A stretch of 64,000 nt of DNA from Symbiodinium natans (GCA_905221605.1 CAJNDS010002190.1:1004788-1068787); one strand, 5' to 3'; counted from the stretch's first letter, positions 1 through 9,473 are shown. A program made the numbers and translations. The notes: generated by a model from the sequence alone, not told the origin.

Positions 1-458
1 GCGCATTGCAGATGAAGGAGAGCCAAGTCCTACCAGGATGGGCTGTGGGGCCTATAGGTCCCTACCAACAATAAAGGGCCTTTGTAAGGGGTTGTAGGGA
101 ATAGTAACCCGTCCCACGCACGTCATGAGTTTGAGGCAAGGGGGTCCGGGCAAGGGTCCGGGGGGGTGGGGTAGGGGGGTATGGAGTAGGGGGGTATGGA
201 GGGGCCTTCTGTGCCAAGTGGTTGGGCAAATACCCAGGGCCTTGAATCCTAAACCGTGAAAGCCCGCCTCAGTCCTGCAACTTCCAGGGACCCAAGAAAA
301 GATTACCAGGACATAGGAATAACTAGGATCCGGAGTAGGGCCTTATTCCCTTTCTTCAAGGTCTAGGTTCCCTTATAATCCCCTTTTAAACCAAGAAGGG
401 CGCCCTTTCATTTTCCAGGTTACTCTTGGGTCTAGATACGGTTCCTGGAAGCATAAAC
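1..458. other. Left-edge spacer with a family-C repeat
   Basis: No firm gene. A short segment after the AG at 9-11 is open for about 15 codons and could be part of an exon, but this is weak. G-rich simple sequence lies at 150-205. A family-C repeat lies at 325-440. Confidence 0.4.
325..440 (+). repeat. Family-C dispersed repeat
   Basis: The segment runs from GGAGTAGGGCCTTATTCCC to GGTTACTCTTGGGTCTAG. The same two ends bracket similar segments at 22598-22830, 51337-51425, 51898-52000 and 56372-56487. About 110 bp, non-coding. Likely a non-autonomous mobile element (inference from copy number in one window). Confidence 0.6.
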
Positions 459-548
459 TCTAAACCCTAAGCCCTAAACCGATTTTTAAACTCCAAACCC
501 TAAACCCTAAACCCTAAACCCTAGACCCTAATTCCTAAACCCTAAACC
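459..548 (-). repeat. ITS array, CCCTAAA orientation
   Basis: About ten CCCTAAA units, several with single substitutions, broken by a 12-bp AT-rich interruption. It lies just upstream of the candidate exon at 577-639. Confidence 0.85.
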
Positions 549-576
549 TGGAAGTATAGGGTACCGTCTCGGCCAG

Positions 577-639
577 TGCATGCTCTTCGAGGGTGCCGAC
601 GATGCAACGCATGGCTCCCGGCATCTGATATCTCATCCG
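577..639 (+). CDS. Candidate internal exon, unknown protein
   Basis: Acceptor CTCGGCCAG and donor CCG|GTGTAGGG bound 63 nt, exactly 21 open codons (begins CMLFEGADDATHGSRH). CCCTAAA repeats lie to the left; the donor is the first unit of the TTTAGGG array to the right. No family recognised. A spacer this short is often open by chance, so support is the combination of both splice signals and protein-like composition. Confidence 0.4.
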
Positions 640-640
640 G

Positions 641-738
641 TGTAGGGTTTAGGGTTTAGGGTTTAGGGTTTAGGGTTTAGGGTTTAGGGTTCAGGGTTTA
701 GGGTTTAGGGTTTGGGGTTCAGGGTTTAGGGTTCAGGG
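641..738 (+). repeat. ITS array, TTTAGGG orientation
   Basis: About 14 units of TTTAGGG with TTCAGGG and TTTGGGG variants. It begins at the donor of the exon ending at 639. Confidence 0.9.
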
Positions 739-902
739 CTCTCCGTGCAGCGCTTTGCGGCTTCGGGTTTCGTACGTGGAAGCGCTTTTGACTTCGTAGG
801 TCTGCTGTATCCCCCAGTTTACGGCCTAGGTCTTGGGGTTTACAGGGTATACAGGCCCCTGAACCCTAAGCCGTCTAGGGCTCAAGGGGCTTAATTCGTC
901 TC
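739..902 (+). other. Spacer, partly exon-like
   Basis: After the AG in CGTGCAG (about 754) a GC-balanced segment is open and protein-like (RFAASGFVRGSAFDFV) up to GTAG|GTCTGC near 804. The rest is degenerate ITS. Weak evidence. Confidence 0.3.
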
Positions 903-944
903 GTCCTAAACCCTAAACCCGAAACCCTAAACCCTAAACCCTCT
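903..944 (-). repeat. Short ITS array, CCCTAAA
   Basis: Five to six CCCTAAA units with one CCCGAAA variant. Confidence 0.8.
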
Positions 945-1437
945 AGAGCTTCGCACGTCTCTTCTTGCACTCTGGTCCCAGGGTGAGGGTTATGGGTTTG
1001 GTGCCTGGGGCATACTCACTATTAAGTCTAGCAACCGGACCGAAGGAGGTACCTTTATAAGGGTCAGCCATGGGTTATTTTGGGGGCTGCTTGGGTGCAT
1101 AGGGACTATACATAATATAAGGTATATATATATATAGGGGTTATATAGGAGAACAAGACGACGGGTCCCTTCTAGAATTCCTTCCTTATACCCCTTACTC
1201 TCCGGCGCAGCACCGCAAAGCATGGCCCAACAGCAACAGCCTCCAGGTGCAGCCTAGGGCATCCCGACGAGGGTTTACAGGGTCTTGGGTTTCGTCAGGG
1301 TGTAGACCCCAAACCCTAAACCCTAAGCCCGAAACCCTAAAGCCTGATTAAATCCTAAACCCCAAAGCCTAAACCCTAAAGCCCTGAACCCTAAACGGGT
1401 TTAGGGGGCGTAGGGGTAGGACCGGGCGCAGGTTCAG

Positions 1438-1528
1438 GCTTATGTGGACTTTCGTCCTTGGGAGAAAGCTTGCAATCTCCGCAGTTTTGTTGATCACGCA
1501 TGGTCACCCGTCTCCACAAGGGCTTATG
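1438..1528 (+). CDS. Candidate internal exon, unknown protein
   Basis: Acceptor GGTTCAG|G and donor TATG|GTTTAGGG bound 91 nt (30 codons plus 1 nt). The reading begins AYVDFRPWEKACNLRSFVDH and is strongly protein-like. The donor GT is the first GT of the telomere array 1529-1558. Degenerate CCCTAAA lies upstream at 1309-1396. The open frame also continues through the mutated ITS to about 1806, because the TAG of one repeat has become TGG. Product unknown. Confidence 0.5.
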
Positions 1529-1558
1529 GTTTAGGGTTTAGGGTTTGGGGCTTAGGGT
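1529..1558 (+). repeat. Short ITS array, TTTAGGG
   Basis: Four units, two carrying substitutions that remove the usual in-frame TAG, directly abutting the candidate exon at 1438-1528. Confidence 0.8.
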
Positions 1559-1578
1559 CTCGTATTTTGCTTGCAAAG

Positions 1579-1735
1579 CACTGCTGGGACCTCTTTGCCT
1601 TTGCCTCACGAGGCCGGTCACCCGCACTGGGAAGGGGGGAGGACTTCCCATGGGGGGTCGGCGACTGCTGTCTGCCGCAGACTCAGAACGGCGTATTGCG
1701 TGCTGTGGGCCTACCTAGAACCCAAAAACCTACTG
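1579..1735 (+). CDS. Coding-like segment, unknown protein
   Basis: A possible acceptor TTGCAAAG precedes about 150 nt that is open and protein-like in two of three frames, ending in ITS-like and T/G-rich sequence. It may be the exon following 1438-1528. The frame could not be decided and nothing recognisable is encoded. Confidence 0.3.
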
Positions 1736-1855
1736 TTTCCCAAGAATCCGATAAGGGGGTTTTTAGGGTAGTAGCCTACAGAAAAGTAGGTTTTGAGTTC
1801 TTAAGGTAGGGTTTCGGGTTTAGGGTTAAGGTCTGCGGGCTTGATTCTGACCGTA

Positions 1856-1891
1856 GGTTTTTTTTTTTTTTTTTGGGGGGGGGGGGGGGTA
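1856..1891 (+). repeat. Poly-T/poly-G tract
   Basis: A run of about 15 T followed by about 15 G. Similar T-then-G junctions occur near 10,005-10,038. Possible slippage product; it may also be an assembly-prone site. Confidence 0.8.
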
Positions 1892-2006
1892 TCTAGGCTG
1901 CTAGAGGGCATACAGGACTCAGGATCAAGGGGTTTCCTGACTTCAGGTGGTAAAGTTTAAAAATAATATGCACTTCAGCCACTACAAAGTCGTGGCGTCA
2001 TGGAGG

Positions 2007-2500
2007 CCCTAACCCTGAACCCTGAACCCTGGGCCCTAAACCCTAAACCCTAAACCCTACACCCTCCGAGCTAGATTTTCGAGATAGCGTGTGTTTTTTG
2101 GTGTCGGGCTCGGTGAACAAGCGCCCTGTCTATTTCCGGGCCCTGGGACCTTGGCTATTCAAAGGGAACAGCCCACCCCAAAATTCGTTATTGAGGTCCC
2201 CCTAAACCCCAGGCCCTAAACCCTGAACCCTAAACCCTAAACCCTACCCTAAACCCTAAACCCTAAACCCTGGACCCTAAACCCGAAACCCTAAACCCTA
2301 ACCCTAAACCCTAAACACGATAAACCCTAACACACCCCTTAGTTCTACACGTCAGACCTTGCCTCGACCAGTTCCAAGTACCCTTTTTACAGATGCCCTA
2401 CCCTGAACCCTGAACCCTAAACCCTAAACCCTAAACCCTAAACCCTAAACCCCAAACCCTAAACCCTAAACCCTAAACCCCTAAACCCGAACCCCAATTA
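2007..2500 (-). repeat. Cluster of CCCTAAA arrays
   Basis: Three arrays at 2007-2065, 2201-2333 and 2397-2500, all CCCTAAA on the + strand with CCCTGAA and CCCCAAA variants. The two intervening spacers (2066-2200 and 2334-2396) are open and protein-like on the + strand, the first for about 40 codons, but have no clear splice borders. Confidence 0.85.
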
Positions 2501-2965
2501 TGGACAAACTCCGGCTCTCATCTCAAAACCCGAAACCCAAACCCCTAGAACTGGAACCCTGAGACCCTGTCACCCTACAACCCTAAACCCTAAACCCCAG
2601 CCCTAAACCCCAAACTCCAAACCCTAAACCCCAGACAAACCAAGCCCGAACCTAGCGTTCCATTCGGCCCCTGCGCCTGACACCAGGCTAGGAGGTTCAT
2701 GCATGCCTGGGACTCTCCCTACCTACAGTTTAAATGGGTTTAGGGTTTAGGGTTTAGGGTTGAAGGTTTAGGGGGATATACACCTACCAACTTACGGGGT
2801 GGTTACTACTAATCTGTAGGGAATGGGAGCCCAAAGTGGGTGTTGTTAGAAGAAGTAAGGCAGCCTACCCAAAATGCGCCCCTCCCCCGCCCCTCCCCCC
2901 CAAAAACCAAGCAGAAAGAGGATCAGCAGTTATATACCTTGAACCCCAAAAATGGTCAAACTAGC

Positions 2966-3090
2966 TACAAGTAGGGGCCGCCTTACTATACTAACCTTAG
3001 CTAAGGGAGTGATAACCTACATAGAAATACTTATAACCCAATTTAGGGCCTTTATAACCCTATTTATAACTAGTGGGCCCCTACATGCAG
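2966..3090 (+). mobile_element. Family-A MITE-like element, full length
   Basis: About 125 bp with terminal inverted repeats CTACAAGTAGGGGCC and GGCCCCTACATGCAG. The interior carries CTAACCTTAGCTAAGGGAGT and TTATAACCCAATTTAGGGCC. At least nine further full or partial copies occur in the window. No coding capacity; presumably non-autonomous. Confidence 0.75.
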
Positions 3091-3091
3091 A

Positions 3092-3170
3092 CCTAAACCC
3101 TAAACCCTAAACCTTAAACCCTAAACCTTAAACCCTAAACCCTAAACCCAAAAACCCTAAACCCTAAATG
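3092..3170 (-). repeat. ITS array, CCCTAAA
   Basis: About eleven units, beginning directly after the family-A element and ending about 27 bp before the acceptor of the exon at 3198. Confidence 0.85.
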
Positions 3171-3197
3171 CGAAGCCCTACCTCCCTGATCCCGCAG

Positions 3198-3252
3198 ACC
3201 CGCGTGGGAAGCAGCTTCGGCGGCCTCGGCGGCGGCCTCACAGATTGCTTGG
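3198..3252 (+). CDS. Candidate internal exon, Gly-rich
   Basis: Acceptor ATCCCGCAG and donor TTGG|GTTTAGGG bound 55 nt (18 codons plus 1). The reading TRVGSSFGGLGGGLTDCL is GC-rich at third positions, unlike the flanking repeats. CCCTAAA lies to the left; the TTTAGGG-type array on the right supplies the donor. Product unknown. Confidence 0.45.
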
Positions 3253-3352
3253 GTTTAGGGTTCAGGGTGTAGGGTTTAGGTTTGGGGTTTGGGGTTTGGG
3301 GTTGGGGGTTTGGGGTTTGGGGCTTGGGGTTTGGGGTTTGGGGTTTAGGTTT
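3253..3352 (+). repeat. Variant ITS array, mainly TTTGGGG
   Basis: Starts as TTTAGGG and becomes nearly uniform TTTGGGG, then returns to TTTAGGG. The A-to-G variant has been amplified in place, suggesting local slippage after insertion. Confidence 0.85.
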
Positions 3353-3702
3353 TTAAGGGGATCTTGGAGGGTTCAGGTACCCCACCACCCCACAAAGAAG
3401 CGTCACAGAGTTAGAGGACAAGGTCTTTGGTGGTTTCGCAGTACGCCATTTCAAGAGTATGAAAATTGGTACCCCCCGCCACAATCCCGCCACAATCTCC
3501 CCCCTCCCCCTCGAAAACAGAACTGGGGCCCATGGTGCCCATTTGGGCCACCGGGGGGTTTCCCAAAATGGATACCCTTTTTGAGGTCCTTATGTTAAGT
3601 GAATCCTACAATTTGGGGGTTTATTTTCGGGGTCCCCTATTGTCGTAAACCTCCATTTGGTCCCTTCTTTGTCTTGAGATTTTGCGGAAGTTGTACGCTT
3701 CT
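3353..3702. other. Spacer with family-H-like repeat
   Basis: No convincing gene. Positions about 3600-3660 resemble segments near 15,900, 30,190 and 55,230 (GGGTC followed by CCCCTAT and CGTAAACC). The rest is pyrimidine-rich unique sequence. Confidence 0.4.
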
Positions 3703-3829
3703 TAAGAGAGGGGGTTCACGGGGGGTTGGTACCTAAGGAACCTTAGGGAAGCCTAGGGAGCCTTAGGGAGTCGTGGGGGAGTATTATGGAACCTTGGGTT
3801 ACATACCCCCCTTGAGACCCCCTCCCCAA
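3703..3829 (+). mobile_element. Family-G repeat
   Basis: Contains TTCTTAAGAGAGGGGGTTCA, a run of CCTTAGGGA motifs and CCTTGGGTTACATACCCCCC, matching 13,421-13,552 and 20,531-20,665. The 20,531 copy has clear inverted ends TTCTTAAGGGAGGGGG. Non-coding. Confidence 0.55.
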
Positions 3830-3920
3830 ACCCTAAACCCGAAACCTGCGGATGTTCCCAGTGGGTCGGCCCGGGTCGAAGCCCCAAATCCGAAACACTG
3901 CATCTTGGTTGCTCAGTGGT

Positions 3921-4009
3921 ACCCTAAACCCTAAACCCTAAACCCTAAACCCTAAACCCTAAACCCTAAACCCTAAACCCTAAACCCTAAACCCTAAACC
4001 CTAAACCCT
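3921..4009 (-). repeat. Perfect ITS array, CCCTAAA
   Basis: Twelve consecutive units without a mismatch, suggesting recent origin or homogenisation. Confidence 0.95.
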
Positions 4010-4095
4010 TTTTGTTGGGTTCTGCGTTCCCTTGTAAAGGAACCAGCCCCCAAGAGGGCTACCCTCATGATACTATGGCTACTGGGCTGCCAAGA

Positions 4096-4194
4096 ACCCT
4101 AAGCCCTAAACCAGAAGCCCTAAACCCTAAACCCTAAACCCTAAACCCTAAACCCTAAATCCTAAACCCTAAACCCTAAACCCTAAACCCTAAA
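4096..4194 (-). repeat. ITS array, CCCTAAA
   Basis: About thirteen units, the first few degenerate. The spacer before it (4010-4095) is open and protein-like on + but has no clear splice borders. Confidence 0.9.
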
Positions 4195-4301
4195 GCAAAA
4201 GCCCCCAAAGCTGGGGTTTAGAGACCGAGAGTCAGCGCCCTAAATAGGCTCCAACCCTAAATCCGAAGCACCTAAACCCTACACCTAAAGCCCCCAACCA
4301 G

Positions 4302-4524
4302 GGTTTAGGGTTTAGGGTTCAGGGTTTAGGGTTTAGGGTTTAGGGTTTAGGGACCCGAAGCCTGACGCCCACATGAACTGAGGCCTCGATGCCTTCACCA
4401 CCTCGAATGAGGACCAGGCATGTTAAGTGGGTTAGGGTTTAGGGTTTAGGGCTTAGGGTTTAGGGTTTAGGGTTTAGGGTTTAGGGTTTAGGGTTTAGGG
4501 TTTAGGGTTTAGGGTATAGGGTTT
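4302..4524 (+). repeat. Two TTTAGGG arrays
   Basis: 4302-4351 and 4431-4524 (about 13 units), separated by a 79-bp unique spacer. A short CCCTAAA stretch ends only about 15 bp left of the first array, so orientation flips at close range. Confidence 0.9.
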
Positions 4525-4708
4525 TGGAGTACGATACCTCTTTTGTTTTGGTTTTGGGTTCCTGTTATAGCTACTTATGCCTGAAAAGTGTGGACGTTTT
4601 TTCCAGGGTCTACTCCAAAGTAGGGTTACTTGCAGTCCCCAGGGCTTGGGGCCCGGAGAGGGTCCACGTGCGTGCCCCTACGGTTTTTTGTGTTTAGGGC
4701 TTGGGAGG

Positions 4709-4784
4709 TAAACCCTAAACCCTAAACCCTAAACCCCAAACCCCAAACCCCAAACCCCAAACCCTAAACCCTAAACCCTAAACC
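4709..4784 (-). repeat. ITS array with CCCCAAA block
   Basis: Three CCCTAAA units, four CCCCAAA units, then CCCTAAA again. The complement of the TTTGGGG block at 3253-3352. Confidence 0.9.
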
Positions 4785-4937
4785 CCTTGGCCCTTAAAGG
4801 GGTCCTGTTTAGTAGCTTTCGGGCCCAAGCGTATACTGTATACTACAGAGATACATGGCCCTGGGGGCCAAGACCTAAACTTCCGACCTATCAAAGCCCA
4901 GCTGGCTTTTGGAAGAAAAGCATGGCCCTTGCGGCCC
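4785..4937 (+). other. Spacer with a family-B fragment
   Basis: About 4800-4860 resembles the inner part of family-B elements (GGGCCCAAGCGTATAC, TACATGGCCC). The following 75 bp are open and protein-like (begins GQDLNFRPIKAQ) up to the TTTAGGG array at 4938. Confidence 0.35.
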
Positions 4938-5013
4938 TTTAGGGTTTAGGGTTTAGGGTTTAGGGTTTAGGGTTTAGGGTTTAGGGTTTAGGGTTTAGGG
5001 TTTAGGGTTTAGG
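4938..5013 (+). repeat. Perfect ITS array, TTTAGGG
   Basis: Eleven uninterrupted units. Confidence 0.95.
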
Positions 5014-5156
5014 GGTAGGCCCTTGGGATATGTCCTACGCCCTAAACCGTAAGAGCTTTAAAGGGCCCGCCCAGTCTCCTCCTTCACGAGAAACCTGTGT
5101 ACGAATGCTAAACGTAGCTTCACTTCCTTTGTTGGGTGGAACAAAGGGCATTTATG

Positions 5157-5486
5157 AACCCTAAACCCTAGACCCTAAACCCTAGACCCTAAACCCTAAA
5201 CCCTAGAGGGTTTCAAGGGCCAACCTAGTTTCGTCATTTGGTGTAGTTCGGGTTCCGGGTTCAGGAGTTTTTCGTGTATAGGGGATAGGGTATAGGGTTG
5301 GCTATAGAAGCCCCTGAAATGCCTACCCTCATAGGGGGCTGATCTGACTTGTGGGACGATTTAACATGTCTTAAGCTCGGAAGGTTCGACTATACAGGGA
5401 AACCAGTTTAGGGCTCAGGGTTTACTTCAGGGTGTAGACGATGCCTAAACCCTAAACCCTAAACCCTAAACCCTAAACCCTAAACT
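5157..5486 (-). repeat. Two short CCCTAAA arrays with spacer
   Basis: 5157-5205 (with CCCTAGA variants) and 5443-5486. The spacer between them contains no recognisable gene. Confidence 0.8.
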
Positions 5487-5617
5487 CATGAAGGGCTCGG
5501 GTCGAGGCTTGGTCTGCGATTGCCTAGACTACGTCGCTGACGTTCTCCATTTAGGGGCCCAACAATGACTAAGGGGCGCCTAAGAGGCGGATTCTGGAAA
5601 ACCATGTTTGTAAAATC

Positions 5618-5691
5618 GGTTTAGGGTTTAGGGTTTAGGGGGGTTTAGGGTGTAGGGGGGTTTAGGGTTTAGGGTTTAGGGTTTAGGGTTC
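5618..5691 (+). repeat. ITS array, TTTAGGG
   Basis: About nine units with two inserted G-rich interruptions. The spacer before it (5488-5617) opens with an ATG frame of about 27 codons; weak. Confidence 0.85.
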
Positions 5692-5825
5692 CTTTCCGCA
5701 CACAGCTTCGTCTGTAAACCACCCGTCGTCCCAACACTTTGGAAGGTGTGGGAAAAAGGGCGGGAGGGGGGAGGGACTTTCGTGCCCGTGGTAGGTCTTG
5801 TGAAATCTCAGTTGTCAGTTCTCTA

Positions 5826-5935
5826 TATCAAAATCAGAAAAAATCAAGTAGGGGTCTCTGAACCCTAAACCCCAAAATTTCAAAATCTGAAAAAAACTGA
5901 GTAGGGGGTCTCTGAACCCCTAACCCTTAAATCCT
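5826..5935 (+). repeat. Tandem duplication of ~55 bp
   Basis: Two copies of a unit carrying AAAATC(A/T)GAAAAAA and GGTCTCTGAACCC. No coding content. Confidence 0.6.
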
Positions 5936-6189
5936 GAGCCAGAGTTTAGGGTTCAAGGTCCCGGCCCAGACAATCGATTAGCCTAAACCCTAAGAGTGTC
6001 CCCCAATCGTATATCCAGGGCCCCCCCCCTCCCCGAAGTCAGTACATGGGACATAGGAAGCATTTCAAAGCCCATGTATGGCACATGAACTTTCGGGGAT
6101 TCGATGAGCGGATTTTGGGGGCTTAGGGGCGTTTTAGGGGCAACCCAGGGCGGAATAGAGGATAGTTTGTGAGGATCTGGCTTAGGGTC

Positions 6190-6620
6190 CAGGGTTTAGG
6201 GTTCAGGGTTCAGGGTTTAGGGTTTAGGGTTTAGGGTTTAGGGTGCAGAAACTTGAAGCCTAAGTACCTGACCAGAAAAGCCTGCCGTGGATCGCGATCA
6301 CCTGGATTGGCGCGAAAGGGCTCATCGATCTCTGGCAGGCGCCCAGGGGGGTGGCTCCTTCTAGGGTTTAGGGTTTAGGGTTTAGGGTTTAGGGTTCAGG
6401 GGGATTTGTTTGGGAGGGTTGTGTATTCGAGCTTTTGGTTTTTTGTTTCGTTCCTGTTTTCAGTCCTTGTTTCAGGTGTGCTCACCCTTCCCATCAACCT
6501 GCAGTGCAGATCGATGGTGGAACCTTACCCTAAGGGTCCATGGGTTTAGGGTTTAGGGTTTAGGGTTTAGGGTTTAGGGCTTAGGGCTTAGGGCTTAGGG
6601 TTTAGGGTTTAGGGTTTAGG
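6190..6620 (+). repeat. Three TTTAGGG arrays
   Basis: 6190-6245, 6363-6401 and 6542-6620 (the last with TTAGGGC variants). The spacers (117 and 140 bp) show no convincing gene. Confidence 0.85.
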
Positions 6621-6711
6621 CCATATTTTTCAAGACTTGGGCCCAAAAGCCCCTGTGTAGGAGGTACCTTAAGGCCCAGGTATTCCATATTTAGGTACAT
6701 GGACCCTTCGG
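6620..6711 (+). mobile_element. Family-B element, left end missing
   Basis: Ends in GGTACATGGACCCTT, the right terminus shared with 44193-44348 and 51611-51742, and contains CTTGGGCCC and GGCCCAGGTATT. The left end is joined directly to telomere repeats. Confidence 0.55.
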
Positions 6712-6921
6712 GTTAGGGGTGAAATGGAGATTCAGGTTTTGCATCGTCGTTCGCGATGCCGAAGTTATTCATCTCGGTCTGCAGAAGAGGCATGCATTTG
6801 CAGGCAGATGTCTCGTTGTGTGTGTGTGTTTCACAAATGGCAGGCACTCGTCACTCGGACCGTGCAGAAACTCGAATGCACGTGTTGAGGCACATCTGCG
6901 TGGTACGATGCTCAATGCACA

Positions 6922-7015
6922 CCCCAAACCCTAACCCTAAACCCTAAGCCCTAACCCCTAAACCCTAAACCCCAACCCAAACCCCAAACCCTACCCCCCC
7001 CCCCCCCCCCCCCCC
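6922..7015 (-). repeat. CCCTAAA array ending in poly-C
   Basis: About nine degenerate units followed by about 22 C. Confidence 0.85.
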
Positions 7016-7025
7016 GCCGCAAAAG

Positions 7026-7128
7026 CACTGGCAGCCACGAAGCCGTGCTCCGGATGCAGGAGTGGTGTCAGTTCCGTGGCTTCTGCATGATCGGCAGATA
7101 CAAAGACTCCTGGATCGATCTTTTTTGA
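7026..7128 (+). CDS. Coding-like segment, unknown protein
   Basis: A spacer between a CCCTAAA/poly-C tract and TTTAGGG repeats. One frame reads STGSHEAVLRMQEWCQFRGF and continues to a TGA at the ITS border; a second frame is also open. Possible acceptor GCAAAAG. No clear donor, so it could be a last exon or a chance ORF. Confidence 0.35.
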
Positions 7129-7170
7129 TTTAGGGTTTAGGGTTTAGGGTTTAGGGTTTAGGGTTTAGAG
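7129..7170 (+). repeat. ITS array, TTTAGGG
   Basis: Six units following the coding-like spacer. Confidence 0.85.
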
Positions 7171-7479
7171 TGATATCGCGAACCCCCAAAACCTGAGCCC
7201 CAAACCCCTAAGGCCTGTGGTTCAGGGCACATCGGGATAAGGGGTGGTCTGAAGAGTTTATGGGGATAAGGGTGGTCTAGAGGATGAGGGTCTATAGGGA
7301 TATATGGTTTCGGGCTTCGTTATAGTTCAGTCTTTGGTTGTTACAGGCTTGAGCGGTTCTTGGGCTTGAACGGCTTGCGGCTTACGGGGTTCAGGGAAAA
7401 ATAGGGTCGTCACATGGCCTTGTCAGTCTAGCCCTTCAAGCCTCAAGGGACAAGTAAGATTGTGTACGGCTAGGGTGTA
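7171..7479. other. Spacer without visible gene
   Basis: Contains two copies of a GGGATAAGGG(T)GGTCT motif near 7235 and 7262. I see no gene or known element. Confidence 0.4.
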
Positions 7480-7557
7480 CCCTAAACCCCAAACCCTAAA
7501 CCCCAAACCCCAAACCCTAAACCCTAAACCCTAAACCCTAAACCCTAGGGTTTAGGG
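7480..7557. repeat. Back-to-back ITS, CCCTAAA then TTTAGGG
   Basis: About nine CCCTAAA-type units followed without spacer by two TTTAGGG units. The junction CCCTAAACCCTAGGGTTTAG is a palindrome. The arrays point outward, the opposite of a head-to-head telomere fusion. Confidence 0.85.
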
Positions 7558-7676
7558 TCGACGGCGTCCTTGGAGACCAAGGACTATTTCGCGTTGGACA
7601 ACTTGCACCTCGGCTAGCAGACAGCGACTGCATTTCCTACGGGTCCTTAAAGGTGCAAAGTTAGGAGTTTAGGGTT

Positions 7677-7802
7677 TACATGTAGGGCCCCCTAGTTATA
7701 AATAGTGTTATATGGGCCCTAAACTGGGTTATAAGTCTTACTTGGCAAATTATAACTCCCTTAAAACTAAGGTTAGAATAGTAAGGGGGCCCCTACTTGT
7801 AG
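7677..7802 (-). mobile_element. Family-A MITE-like element
   Basis: Reverse orientation relative to 2966-3090. Ends TACATGTAGGGCCCC and GGGGGCCCCTACTTGTAG, interior TTATAACTCCCTTAAAACTA. About 126 bp. Confidence 0.7.
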
Positions 7803-7920
7803 GGCTAAGGATGTTAGGGGCGTAGGGGTTTAGGCCGCAGTGGCACTGGAGTGTGTCGGGTCTTCTGTCCAGGGCACCGTTGGACTCATTGGACTGCGAG
7901 CCTTTCACTTCCCTTTCAAT

Positions 7921-7996
7921 GGGTTTAGGGTTTGGGGTTTAGGGTTAGGGGGTTTAGGGTTCTTTAGGGTTTAGGGTTTCGGGTTTAGGGTTTATA
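7921..7996 (+). repeat. ITS array, TTTAGGG, degenerate
   Basis: About nine units with indels, leading directly into the minisatellite. Confidence 0.8.
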
Positions 7997-7999
7997 GGG

Positions 8000-8640
8000 T
8001 TCAATGCCCTAGTTTAGGGTTCAATGCCCTAGCCCGCACGGGCCAGCATCATGAGCATCAGCTTCGCCACCTTTCAATGCCATGGCCCGCACAGGCCAGC
8101 ATCATGAGCATCAGCTTCGCCACCTTTCAAAGCCCTAGGCCGCACGGGCCAGCATCATGAGCATCAGCTTCGCCACCTTTCAATGCCCTGGCCCACACGC
8201 AGCACGGGCCAGCATCATGAGCATCAGCTTCGCCACCTTTCAATGCCATGGCCCACACGCCGCACGGGCCAGCATCATGAGCATCAGCTTCGCCACCTTT
8301 CAATGCCATGGCCCGCACGGGCCAGCATCATGAGCATCAGCTTCGCCACCTTTCAATGCCATAGCCCGCACGGGCCAGCAGCATGAGCATCAGCTTCGCC
8401 ACCTGTCAATGCTCTAGCCCGCACGGGCCAGCATCATGAGCGTCAGCTTTGCCACCTTTCAATGGCCTGGCCCGCACGGGCCAGCATCATGAGCATCAGC
8501 TTCGCCACCTTTCAGTGCCCTGGCCCGCCTGGGCCAGCATCATGAGCATCAGCTTCGCCACCTTTCAATGCACTCGCCAGCGCGGGTCAGCATCATGAGC
8601 AAACATCGTGAGCATCAGCCGCCCAACCTTTCAACGCGCC
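8000..8640 (+). repeat. 53-60 bp minisatellite
   Basis: Ten to eleven copies of a unit with CCCGCACGGGCCAGCATCAT and GAGCATCAGCTTCGCCACCT. Most units are 53 bp; two carry a 7-bp CACACGC insertion. GCCCGCACGGGC is a palindrome in each unit. The right end decays gradually. A single telomere unit sits between two copies of TTCAATGCCCTAG at 8000-8033. The array is open on both strands for short distances, but this is a repeat artefact. Confidence 0.9.
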
Positions 8641-8867
8641 GGCTCGCACCGGCCGGCATCAGAGGCATCAGCTGCCAGCATCCTGAGCATCATGAACATC
8701 CACCCCTCCCCCCTTCCCACATCAGCAAACACCCTAAACCCTAAACCCTAAAACTATAGGTCAGCTTCAGGCTGCCCAAGACCTAGCATCACAGCATCAG
8801 GGGCATGAGATGCTCAGCCTGCCTTTCGAACCCCCTGGCCGCCTCAAGGGCCAGCATCAGAAGCATC

Positions 8868-8935
8868 AGGGTTTAGGGTTTAGGGTTTAGGGTTTAGGGT
8901 TTAGGGTTTAGGGTTTAGGGTTTAGGGTTTAGGGT
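8868..8935 (+). repeat. Perfect ITS array, TTTAGGG
   Basis: About ten units following degenerate minisatellite-like sequence (AGCATCAG motifs at 8770-8870). Confidence 0.9.
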
Positions 8936-9407
8936 TACCTTTCAGTTTGTCCTGACCCATAGTTTTTGCCTTTTGCGGTCCACTTCCAAGCTTCCTTCTG
9001 TCCTCGGCTTTTGCTGGGAACCACGGGAACCACGGCTCTTCGTTCATGAGGTTTGTCTGGGCGTGTCGCTCACACGTCAATCGGCCGGTGAGAAGAACAT
9101 GCGCACGCTGAGCCCTAAAGCCCAAACCCTAAACCCGGATCAGCAACGGGATGATTTGCACAGTCCAGCTGGCGTTTCGCAATCTTTCGTTGCATGCCGG
9201 CTCATAAGCAGCACTTCCTCTTATCATTTCCTTTCCTTTCAACGCAAAAATTGCAGCATCCACAGCAGAGATCACCAGTGCAAGTGTTTGATTGAGCACG
9301 TCAAAGCGTGCGAAGCGCGCCAGTCTGATATTTGCTTAAGCCCTAAACCCTATGAACCCTGTAAGCCCCACAAAAATCAACTCGACCAAGACCCCAAACC
9401 CCAAATC
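8936..9407 (+). other. Spacer with weak open frame
   Basis: An open frame spans most of this stretch on + (8973-9428), passing through a short telomere-like piece near 9115-9140 and ending in CCCTAAA repeats. Composition is unconvincing and no motif is visible. Probably not a gene in this form. Confidence 0.25.
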
Positions 9408-9463
9408 ACCCTAAACCCTAAACCCTAAACCCTAAACCCTAAACCCTAAACCCTAAACCTTAG
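9408..9463 (-). repeat. ITS array, CCCTAAA
   Basis: Eight units, 10 bp upstream of a candidate exon. Confidence 0.9.
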
Positions 9464-9473
9464 GCCCGAATAG

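Noticed and set aside
8127-8386. Repeat proteins on both strands of the minisatellite, or a CRISPR array
   Set aside because: Unit length and near-total identity between units leave no distinct spacers, so it is not CRISPR. Open frames on both strands follow from the repeat.
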